Origin: Bordetella genomosp. 9
GTDB taxonomy: Bacteria > Pseudomonadota > Gammaproteobacteria > Burkholderiales > Burkholderiaceae_B
Reading direction: 5' to 3'
Length of the DNA stretch: 64,000 bases
Assembly: GCF_002261425.1 (NCBI RefSeq)
Contig: NZ_NEVJ01000001.1
Coordinates: 1,116,001 to 1,180,000, forward strand
Below, in pieces: positions 8,477-15,734 of the stretch (the stretch's first letter is position 1; every line of letters starts with the position of its first letter). Made by a program: the position numbers and the translations under genes. The notes under the pieces are model-generated. The model was not told the origin of the DNA. It did not search any database and saw only the letters and a list, made by a program, of their open reading frames with translations.

Positions 8477-9687
8477 TGGCGGTCGAGAACACTACAAAAA
8501 TCAACGGACTGGATCCGACCAAGCCGGATGGGTCTAGCCCGAAGTCAGAGGGCGACGATCACCTGCGCCTGCTCAAGAACGTCTTGCAGCACTGCTTTGG
8601 TGGGTTCGCCGCGGAAGTGCTGCTGGCGGGCACGGAAGCGCAGGGCGCGACGGCAAACGACTACGTGGTGACGGTGGACCCGGCACCGACAGCGTATGCA
8701 GCCAATACCGTGCTGGTCTTCAAGGCGACGCATGCGAACACCGGGGCCGCGACGCTCAAGGTTGGCTCGCTAGCGGCTGTTTCCATCGTCAACCCGGAGG
8801 GTACGCCCATTCGCGCGAATGCGATTGTCGCTGACTGCATGACGATGGTCATATGCGACGGGACGAACTTCCGCCTGCTCGCCGGGAATAGCCAGGCGAT
8901 CTATGACTACGTGGATCAGGCTCAGTTCCAGTCTTCCTTGCCAGGCCAGGCGTCGCAGGCTGGCAAGTTCCTCACCACGAACGGGACAACTGCGTCTTGG
9001 CAGCCTGCGCTACCCATCTACAACGCCGCACCGACTTCTAACATCGGTCCTATTTATCGTGGTGGAGTTGGGCCACAGGAATGGAATGGGTCGGCTTACG
9101 CCGCAGTTATTACCAAAGCAAGTATTGGGCTGGGCAACGTCGATAACACTTCCGACGCAAACAAGGGCATAAGCACCGCCACGCAAACCGCCTTGAACGC
9201 GAAGGCAAACCTTGCGAGTGCGGCATTCTCAGGGCCTATCACGGCCCCGTCTATTGTCTCAACGGGGAACATCTCGTCCGGCAGCGGAAGCGCGACGTTG
9301 ACAACTTCAGGAGATCTGATCGGCGGGACGTGGGGCGGGACGCTCAGCTCATACTTTGCAAACGTCATCACGCCTAGCATCTCGAGCAAGGTATCTATCC
9401 GAGGCGGTTTCGGCGGCTCGGGGTATGTACTCAACAACTCGGGCAATGCTGTATCGATGGCTTGGGACGGCTCGCGGGTGAACTTGGGGGTAGACAGCAC
9501 CAGCATGGGCGCGGTTTGGACGAGCGGGAACTTTGACCCAAGCAGCAAGCAGGCGGCGGGTAACTATCCGATCGTGACTGCGGCATCTGGCGGGATACCC
9601 GCTTTGCAATTCCGCTGGGATCCGGGGGCTGGTCGTATGCGTATGGTTGTGAACGGGGTTGACATCGGCTACATACAGGTGGCGTGA
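8476..9687 (+). CDS. Tail fibre protein
   Basis: This 403-residue protein has an N-terminal virion-anchor type segment (NGLDPTKPDGSSPKSEGDDH, then LRLLKNVLQH) common in podoviral tail fibres. A Ser/Thr/Gly/Ala-rich repetitive beta region follows, including the KASIGLGNVDNTSDANKG collagen-like phage fibre motif near residue 215. The C-terminus carries two copies of a short module of the form W-D-G/P ... G-x-x-x-G: AWDGSRVNLGVDSTSMGAVW and, at the end, FRWDPGAGRMRMVVNGVDIG. The distal end probably binds the host receptor. No reverse transcriptase or template repeat accompanies it. Confidence 0.85.
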   Translation: MAVENTTKINGLDPTKPDGSSPKSEGDDHLRLLKNVLQHCFGGFAAEVLLAGTEAQGATANDYVVTVDPAPTAYAANTVLVFKATHANTGAATLKVGSLAAVSIVNPEGTPIRANAIVADCMTMVICDGTNFRLLAGNSQAIYDYVDQAQFQSSLPGQASQAGKFLTTNGTTASWQPALPIYNAAPTSNIGPIYRGGVGPQEWNGSAYAAVITKASIGLGNVDNTSDANKGISTATQTALNAKANLASAAFSGPITAPSIVSTGNISSGSGSATLTTSGDLIGGTWGGTLSSYFANVITPSISSKVSIRGGFGGSGYVLNNSGNAVSMAWDGSRVNLGVDSTSMGAVWTSGNFDPSSKQAAGNYPIVTAASGGIPALQFRWDPGAGRMRMVVNGVDIGYIQVA

Positions 9688-9689
9688 CA

Positions 9690-11234
9690 ATGTCATTCAT
9701 TCCGTTCAAATCGATGGGGGCTGGCTTGAACCTGGACGGGTTCCCTCACGAGTTGGCGCCTGCTGAATGGTCCAATGGCCGGAACGTGCGTTTCAGGGAC
9801 GGGTACTCCGAGAAAATGCAGGGGGAGGCCCTTGTAAACGGTACGCCATTGTTCGCGCCATACGCTCTTTTCCCGACGCAAGGAACATCCGGGCGCTATT
9901 GGGTCTACGCGGGATTGCAGAAACTCGCGTGTGTGCAGAACGTGACCCATACCGACATTACGCGCACTGCTGGCGCGTACACGGGGACAGCGGACGACCG
10001 ATGGAATGGCGGCGTTCTATCGGGTGTGCTGGTCGTCAACAATGGGAAGGATATTCCGCAGTTCTGGGGCGGGAACCCTGCCACGAAAGCCGCAAACCTG
10101 ACGGCCTGGCCCTCAACGTTGAGGGCAAAGGTCATCCGACCATTCCGAAACTACCTGTTCGCGCTGAACCTGACCGATAACGGCGCCGCACGCCCGTACG
10201 CGGTGCGCTGGTCTCATCCTGCCGACCCTGGGACGCTCCCAGTGTCTTGGGATATCACCGATCCGACCAAGGACGCAGGCCAGTTTGACCTTGCGGATAC
10301 CAGTGATGTGATCGTCGATGCTGTCCCGCTGGGACAAAGCCTGATCGTCTACAAAGAGAACAGCATCTGGCAAATGGATTATGTGGGCGCGCCCTACATC
10401 TGGTCGAACAAGCCTGTGCCGGGCGCTGGCGTGGGTGCTCTGGCTCAGAACTGCGTGGTTCCCTACGCGGGTGGCCATATCGTTCTGACGCAGGGCGATG
10501 TGGTGAACTTCGACGGGTCCACTGCTCCCTCCATCGCGGATGCGCGTGTGCGTAAATGGCTGTTCGATAACCTGAACGCCGATACGTATCAGCGCTCATT
10601 CGCGGTGCCGAACTATCGACGCAACGAGGCGTGGTTGTGTGTGCCCCGTACCGGCTCTGACTGGCCCGATACGGCACTCATCTATAACTGGAAAGATGGC
10701 ACGTGGGGCATTCGTGATCTGGGCCAAACTTCCGCGGGCGCTTCAGGCACCATAGTCTATAGCCTGGGCAATTCCTGGGATGCTGACCCGGACCCCTGGG
10801 ATACCGACGACACCGCTTGGAACCAGTACGAGTACACGCAGGCATCTCCGCGCGTGGTGCTGGCATCTGCCGTGAACAGCTCATTGTCGCTGGTAGATAC
10901 TGGCAAGACCTTCAAGGGTCAAGCCTTCACCAGCTACGTCGAAAAGACAGGCATGTCCTTTGACACCCCGGAAATGGTCAAGTACTGCAAGGGGATTCGA
11001 CTGCGTGTTGAGGCCCAGGCTGGGACTGTGCTGAACGTCTATGGCGGGGCGCAGGACGACCTTGAAGGCGCCGTGACGTGGACCGACCCAGTTCAGTATG
11101 TGGTGGGAGAAGGCCTACAGGCCGACATGGAATTTGAGGGTCGATATCTGGCGGTTCGGATCGAATCGACCGGTATTGTGTCCTGGCGGTTGAAGCAATT
11201 CGATATGGACGTGACCGTGGTAGGGGGATATTGA
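9690..11234 (+). CDS. Tail hub / packaged-DNA stabilisation-like protein
   Basis: This 514-residue protein begins MSFIPFKSMGAGLNLDGFPH and is rich in beta strands. It has repeated Trp/Gly segments (DRWNGGVLSGVLVVNNGKDI, IYNWKDGTWGIRDLG) typical of beta-propeller phage tail hubs. By size, order and pattern it resembles the P22 gp10-type stabilisation proteins and their relatives in podovirus-like prophages. Those proteins form a ring below the adaptor and keep DNA in the capsid. A GTG six bases upstream could also start it, but the ATG at 9690 is preferred. It shares one base with the next gene's ATG. Confidence 0.65.
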   Translation: MSFIPFKSMGAGLNLDGFPHELAPAEWSNGRNVRFRDGYSEKMQGEALVNGTPLFAPYALFPTQGTSGRYWVYAGLQKLACVQNVTHTDITRTAGAYTGTADDRWNGGVLSGVLVVNNGKDIPQFWGGNPATKAANLTAWPSTLRAKVIRPFRNYLFALNLTDNGAARPYAVRWSHPADPGTLPVSWDITDPTKDAGQFDLADTSDVIVDAVPLGQSLIVYKENSIWQMDYVGAPYIWSNKPVPGAGVGALAQNCVVPYAGGHIVLTQGDVVNFDGSTAPSIADARVRKWLFDNLNADTYQRSFAVPNYRRNEAWLCVPRTGSDWPDTALIYNWKDGTWGIRDLGQTSAGASGTIVYSLGNSWDADPDPWDTDDTAWNQYEYTQASPRVVLASAVNSSLSLVDTGKTFKGQAFTSYVEKTGMSFDTPEMVKYCKGIRLRVEAQAGTVLNVYGGAQDDLEGAVTWTDPVQYVVGEGLQADMEFEGRYLAVRIESTGIVSWRLKQFDMDVTVVGGY

Positions 11235-11728
11235 TGGCATATTCACCCGCCAATCCCCCCGTCGAGTACGACGCTGTGTGGATGCGCCAGGAGCTACAGA
11301 AGATCCGGGAGGCAATGACAGGGCAGCAGCCGTTTGCCTACCTGGATATGCAATATGTCGCACCCCCCAAGCCGCGTGAAGGCATGATCGCGCTCGCAGA
11401 CGGCACGCAGTGGAATCCTGGGCAGGGGAAGGGCTATTACGGCTACTTTGGTGGCCAGTGGGTGCCGTCAGGGCTGCCTGTCGGGACTTCAGCGACGATT
11501 GCGGGAAAACAGCCGGCCGGCAACTATGTGACGCGCGGTGGCAACGCGGTCAATGTGGCGTGGACTGCCCAGGGAACTACCGGCGCTCTGAAATTAACCA
11601 TTGACACCACAAACCAGAACTGGCTCGTTAATACGCTAACCGGCAATGTCGTGCAGTTTGGATGGGATGGTTCTGGTCTTTCTGTCTACATCGACGGCAC
11701 GCGCATCGGTGCGGTGACGACTCACTGA
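11234..11728 (+). CDS. Second fibre-type tail protein
   Basis: This 164-residue protein has a short helical N-terminal part (VWMRQELQKIREAMTGQQPF), then a beta-rich region. It ends in FGWDGSGLSVYIDGTRIGAV, the same terminal module as the tail fibre at 8476-9687; KQPAGNY also matches KQAAGNY there. It is probably a short tail spike, or a receptor-binding or fibre-tip protein. The ATG at 11234 overlaps the upstream TGA, and the earlier in-frame TTG is not needed. Confidence 0.72.
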   Translation: MAYSPANPPVEYDAVWMRQELQKIREAMTGQQPFAYLDMQYVAPPKPREGMIALADGTQWNPGQGKGYYGYFGGQWVPSGLPVGTSATIAGKQPAGNYVTRGGNAVNVAWTAQGTTGALKLTIDTTNQNWLVNTLTGNVVQFGWDGSGLSVYIDGTRIGAVTTH

Positions 11729-11729
11729 C

Positions 11730-12131
11730 ATGGGATACCGACTGCAACAGGGCTACGACGGCGTTGTGGCGACGCAGGACGACGGGTCGGTTCTCTGGAT
11801 CGCCAACAACCCAGATGACGCCGCATGGCAGTCCTATGAGGCGTGGGCCAGCAACGGAAACACGCCTGATCCAGCTCCAGGCTTACCGATCATTGTTCCC
11901 CAATCGGTCACCCGCTACCAAGGCGAAGTCTACATGCGTCGCATCGGGATATGGGCGACGGCTGACGGCCTCTTTTCCACCATGGCAGACGACGACGAAC
12001 GAAAGATTGCGTGGCTGCGTGCTCCTACGTTCAACCGTAGCAGCCCGGCGCTGAACTATGCGTGTGAGCAGATGGGCATCAGTGACGAACAGCGTGACAC
12101 GATGTTTATCGAAGCCAACAAGATCATCTAG
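11730..12131 (+). CDS. Phage tail-associated protein, function unknown
   Basis: This 133-residue protein begins one base after the previous stop codon. It has WIANNPDDAAWQSYEAW around residues 23-39 and a polar C-terminal half with Cys and Met. Small proteins of this kind often follow fibre genes as tail-fibre assembly factors, but no diagnostic motif is visible here, so the role is inferred from order only. Confidence 0.65.
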   Translation: MGYRLQQGYDGVVATQDDGSVLWIANNPDDAAWQSYEAWASNGNTPDPAPGLPIIVPQSVTRYQGEVYMRRIGIWATADGLFSTMADDDERKIAWLRAPTFNRSSPALNYACEQMGISDEQRDTMFIEANKII

Positions 12132-12133
12132 CC

Positions 12134-12559
12134 ATGACTGAAATCGTGATCCGCATCCAGGGTGTTCCCACGGATGCGGTGCCGGCTATTTGGCCTTTGG
12201 TTCAAGAGTGGATCGCAGAAGCACTGGAGCGTGGCCAGTCGCTCGATACGCCCGATGACGTTCTGACTCGCATCCTCGCCAAGGAATATCAGCTCTGGGT
12301 GGTGGATGACGGTCAACCTGCTGCGGCTTTCGTGACGCGCATCTATTCGGGCTCGCTCGGCTCGGCTTTAGTCGCTGTGTGCCTGGGCGGGAAGGGAATG
12401 GATCGCTGGCTATTCGCGGTCGAAGACGTGATTTGTGGGTTCGCCAAAGACAAAGGATGCAAACGGGTCTATCTGCACGGTAGACGGGGATGGGTCAAGC
12501 GGCTGGCTCAATACGGATGGCAGGAAGACACGGTTAACGTGATGAAGGAAATAGCATGA
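12134..12559 (+). CDS. GNAT-like phage protein
   Basis: This 141-residue protein resembles the compact acetyltransferase-fold proteins seen among podovirus virion genes (T7 gp13-like position). It has a beta strand QLWVVDDGQPAAAFVTRIY, then a helix WLFAVEDVICGFAKDKGCKR and a final VKRLAQYGWQEDTVNVMKE. The acetyl-CoA binding Q/RxxGxG/A signature is not clearly present (VCLGGKGMDRW is the nearest), so catalysis is doubtful. It may be a structural or assembly protein with the fold. The start overlaps nothing; its end overlaps the next start by 4 bases. Confidence 0.62.
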   Translation: MTEIVIRIQGVPTDAVPAIWPLVQEWIAEALERGQSLDTPDDVLTRILAKEYQLWVVDDGQPAAAFVTRIYSGSLGSALVAVCLGGKGMDRWLFAVEDVICGFAKDKGCKRVYLHGRRGWVKRLAQYGWQEDTVNVMKEIA

Positions 12560-13686
12560 GCAAGGGCGGCGGCGGAAGCAACGAACAGACCACCACGTCG
12601 GAACCGTGGGATGGGGTAAAGAAGTACCTCACGGGAAGCGGTGGCACAACGACCAAGACGCTACGCCCTGGTGCGGTGCCGATCGGCTATGAACAGGTGG
12701 GCAGCGGCGGTGACTATGACCCAGTGCGGCCTGGTCAGGGAGCCCCGATCTACGATCCGAACGACTACATCACGACGACCACGGGCGGCACTCCAGGTAT
12801 CTACGGAGAGGCCCAGAATCTGTACCAGAATGGAGGCTGGACCTCCGGCATGCAGGACGTGGTGAACCAATGGCTTGCGTCCATTGGTGGCCGGCAGACC
12901 GATCAAAGCGGGGCGAGCGCGATTACCAATGCAGGGCAGTCCATCATCAACGGGAACGGCTCGCAGGTTGACCTGAATGCCGCTCGCGCATCGCAGGGTG
13001 CCCTAGACCCGACTGCGGCGCTACAGCAGATTCTCTCGGGCCAGGTCAACAATCCGTACCTGGACGACCAGATCGCTGCCTTGGGTAACGACCTGTCGAG
13101 CAATTTCCTCGAGAACGTCGCTCCGGGCCTGCGCTCTGGTGCCACTGCTGCGGGTGGCTTTGGCGGGTCGCGTCAAGGGATCGTGGAAGGGCTAGGTACG
13201 CAGGGCGTCACGGACGCTTTGGCGACGCAGGCCGCGAATCTGCGCGGGACCGCCTTCGAGAATGCTCAGAACCGGATGCAGACCACTGCCCAGGCGCTGA
13301 ACGACCAGGCCGGGACAGTCGCTCAGAACAACATCAATAACCGCCTGAACGCGGCCCAGGTCGGCGCGTCGCTGATCGGCTCTGGCGCTGCCATGACGCA
13401 GCAGAACCAAGCGGCGGAAGACGCGCGCTATCAGCAGATGCTGTCTTTGCTGGGTGCGGGTGACAACTACAACTGGGCGAATCTGGGCAACTACGCCTCG
13501 ATCATCTCTCCTGGCGCGGGTATTGGCGGCTCGAGCACGAGCTCAGTGTCTGGCGGGTCCAACCCCCTGGCCGGTGGGCTGGGTGGGGCTTTGGCTGGTG
13601 GCGCCATCGGGAACAGTATTGGAAGCGGCAACGGTGGCTATGGGGCGCTGATAGGCGGCGGTCTGGGCCTTCTGAGCGCGCTGTGA
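12556..13686 (+). CDS. Internal virion (DNA ejection) protein A
   Basis: This 376-residue protein has a Gly/Thr-rich N-terminus and a central Ala/Gln/Asn-rich helical region (about residues 130-285). Its C-terminal glycine-zipper tail has repeated GxxxG steps (GGLGGALAGGAIGNSIGS, GGGLGLLSAL). Glycine zippers insert into membranes, which fits ejection proteins that leave the capsid with DNA and form a channel. It is the first of four consecutive genes of this type between the tail and lysis genes. No sequence-specific family is claimed. Confidence 0.72.
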   Translation: MSKGGGGSNEQTTTSEPWDGVKKYLTGSGGTTTKTLRPGAVPIGYEQVGSGGDYDPVRPGQGAPIYDPNDYITTTTGGTPGIYGEAQNLYQNGGWTSGMQDVVNQWLASIGGRQTDQSGASAITNAGQSIINGNGSQVDLNAARASQGALDPTAALQQILSGQVNNPYLDDQIAALGNDLSSNFLENVAPGLRSGATAAGGFGGSRQGIVEGLGTQGVTDALATQAANLRGTAFENAQNRMQTTAQALNDQAGTVAQNNINNRLNAAQVGASLIGSGAAMTQQNQAAEDARYQQMLSLLGAGDNYNWANLGNYASIISPGAGIGGSSTSSVSGGSNPLAGGLGGALAGGAIGNSIGSGNGGYGALIGGGLGLLSAL

Positions 13687-13693
13687 GGCCGAC

Positions 13694-14395
13694 ATGCTGA
13701 CGACACTGAATCCAGGCCTGCTCCAGTCCCTTCAAGCCGCAGGCCAGCAGGCCGACCAAGCGAGGCGGCAGCGGGAGATGATGCTGCAACAGCAGCAGCA
13801 ACGCCAACAGCAGCAGGGCGGTGGAATCAACACGTCCATGCTCAACCAGTTTCTGCCGAAAGCCGGGGGGAACAACCTGCTGGGTTCTACCGATGGAATG
13901 ACCGGCTCATGGCTGCCGGTATCGCAAGCCGGTGGACTTGGCGGGCTTGGCGGACTCACGGCAGCGCCCGGGGTTAGTTTGGCCGGAAGTGGCGCGGCGA
14001 CCAGCGGCATCGGGGCGGGCGGAACGCTGGGTGCTTTTGCCGAAGGTGGCGGAGCGGCGGCGGGTGGCGCTGCTGGTGGTGGTAGCGCCGGCGCAGGCCT
14101 GGCGGCGTTTTGGCCCGCCGCGGTGGTGGCTGCTGCGGTCGGCAATGAGATGTACGCCAAGAATCACGGGTATCGCCGCGACGGCGCGGATTACTACAAG
14201 GACTTGGCGACCGGCCGCGTGTTGAGCCAAGACGTGGACAACCGGTGGAGTCCGATGATTTTCGGGAAGAACGACAACATGGGCTTCGGCCACGATGCCT
14301 CGTTCGCCGCTGACGTCGGGTCCTTCCAGTTCGGGAAGGCATTCAAGGATTTGAAGAAATCTTCTCTACTGACCGGCTTTGGAATTTTGGGTTGA
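13694..14395 (+). CDS. Internal virion (DNA ejection) protein B
   Basis: This 233-residue protein has an N-terminal helix with a polyglutamine run (residues 28-45: MMLQQQQQRQQQQGG). A Gly/Ala-rich, glycine-zipper hydrophobic segment follows (about residues 95-155, ending AFWPAAVVAAAVGNEMYAK), then a folded C-terminal part (YYKDLATGRVLSQDVDNRW). The hydrophobic segment suggests membrane insertion during ejection. The location in the ejection-protein block supports the role; no closer relative is recognised. Confidence 0.7.
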   Translation: MLTTLNPGLLQSLQAAGQQADQARRQREMMLQQQQQRQQQQGGGINTSMLNQFLPKAGGNNLLGSTDGMTGSWLPVSQAGGLGGLGGLTAAPGVSLAGSGAATSGIGAGGTLGAFAEGGGAAAGGAAGGGSAGAGLAAFWPAAVVAAAVGNEMYAKNHGYRRDGADYYKDLATGRVLSQDVDNRWSPMIFGKNDNMGFGHDASFAADVGSFQFGKAFKDLKKSSLLTGFGILG

Positions 14396-14402
14396 GGGAA
14401 AT

Positions 14403-15734
14403 ATGGCACTCCTAGACGGATCGGACGCGGACGGCGGCTTCTTCAACCAGCTCCAGAATCCTGGCAACTATGGTCTCCTGGCCGCTGGGCTGGGTATCCT
14501 CGCCAACGCTCGCGGCGCCAACTCGCAAAACGCCATCGGAGCTGGAGCGCTGGCAGGCCTACAAGCGGCACAAGGCGCGCAGCAGACGGCCTACCTGAAC
14601 GACTATCGCAAAGCTCAAGCGGCGAAGCTCCAGCAGGAATCGGACAAGCAACGCGCGCTGCTGGGGCTTTTGGGCGGAATAACGCCGGGCGGGCAAGCGG
14701 GTGGTGGTGCGGCACAGTCAATGCCGGTCAGTGCCAACGGGACCGCTCCGGCCTCTCCCGTCGCGCCGCCTAAGGGCGGACTGGCGAACATGAGCATCGA
14801 TCAGGTTGCGCTAATCAAGGCGCTGGGTGGAGGCGATCTGACCGACGCGTGGAAGCTCGCGCATTATGGACAAGACCGTAACCCTGGCTCTTTCAATGTG
14901 GGCGCTGATGGGCAACTGACATATACGCCGAACATCGACAAGGGCCAGACGCCTGTCATCAAGGACGGGCGTGTTGTCGGCGTGCAGAATCTGCCTGGCG
15001 CGGTGGCCTCGGCTGCCAACATGGCAGGCGCCACGGCTGCCGCCACAGCAGGCGCGCAGGCTGGATATGACTTGGTGCCTGTGCCTGACGGTAAGGGCGG
15101 CACGCAGCTGATGCCCCGCGCACAGGCCGTGGGCATGTTGGGTGGCGACCGGCAGGCTGGCGGTTTGGGGCGCACGCCGAGCCAGGCGGACCAGACTTTC
15201 AATGAATCTGTCGCGAAAGCGTCGGCTGACACCTACAACAACCTGCAAACCTCCGGCATGAACGCGGACAAGCAGATTGCCAACTACCAGCGCGTAGGCC
15301 AACTGCTGGACGGATTCGAGGGTGGCACGCTGTCCAATCTTGGCTTGCAAGGGGCGAAGCTGGCGAACTCGCTCGATATTAAGCTGGACGAAAAGCTGCC
15401 GGCCAAGGAAGCCGCCGTCGCCATCGGGAATCAACTGGCCCTGCAACTCCGCGACCCGGCCAACGGTGGCGGTATGCCTGGCGCCATGTCGGACGCTGAC
15501 CGCAACTTCCTCCAAGCGTCTGTGCCGAACCTGACCCAGAGTAACGCCGGCCGAAAGCAGCTGATCGATTATCAGGTAAAGGTGCTGGAGCGGAACAAGG
15601 ACGTGGCCGCGTTCGCACGCAAGTGGCGGCAGAAGTTTGGGCGCCTGGATTCCCAGGATCCGAGTGGCAACGACTTCCAAACCGCGCTCTCCAATTGGTC
15701 CGCGAACAACCCGCTTTTCCCGCAAGGACAGTAA
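14403..15734 (+). CDS. Internal virion (DNA ejection) protein C
   Basis: This 443-residue Ala/Gly/Gln-rich protein begins MALLDGSDADGGFFNQLQNP. An N-terminal helical region (to about residue 85) is followed by low-complexity Pro/Ala. The C-terminal helical domain contains FNESVAKASADTYNNLQTSG and a final YQVKVLERNKDVAAFARKW. The frame is open to a TTG at 14379 inside the previous gene, but GAGGG at 14393-14397 supports the ATG at 14403. The stop codon touches the next ATG. It is probably one layer of the ejection apparatus. Confidence 0.72.
   Translation: MALLDGSDADGGFFNQLQNPGNYGLLAAGLGILANARGANSQNAIGAGALAGLQAAQGAQQTAYLNDYRKAQAAKLQQESDKQRALLGLLGGITPGGQAGGGAAQSMPVSANGTAPASPVAPPKGGLANMSIDQVALIKALGGGDLTDAWKLAHYGQDRNPGSFNVGADGQLTYTPNIDKGQTPVIKDGRVVGVQNLPGAVASAANMAGATAAATAGAQAGYDLVPVPDGKGGTQLMPRAQAVGMLGGDRQAGGLGRTPSQADQTFNESVAKASADTYNNLQTSGMNADKQIANYQRVGQLLDGFEGGTLSNLGLQGAKLANSLDIKLDEKLPAKEAAVAIGNQLALQLRDPANGGGMPGAMSDADRNFLQASVPNLTQSNAGRKQLIDYQVKVLERNKDVAAFARKWRQKFGRLDSQDPSGNDFQTALSNWSANNPLFPQGQ

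Noticed and set aside
8476..12131. Diversity-generating retroelement as in Bordetella phage BPP-1
   Set aside because: No reverse transcriptase, template repeat or lectin-fold variable region was found near the tail genes.
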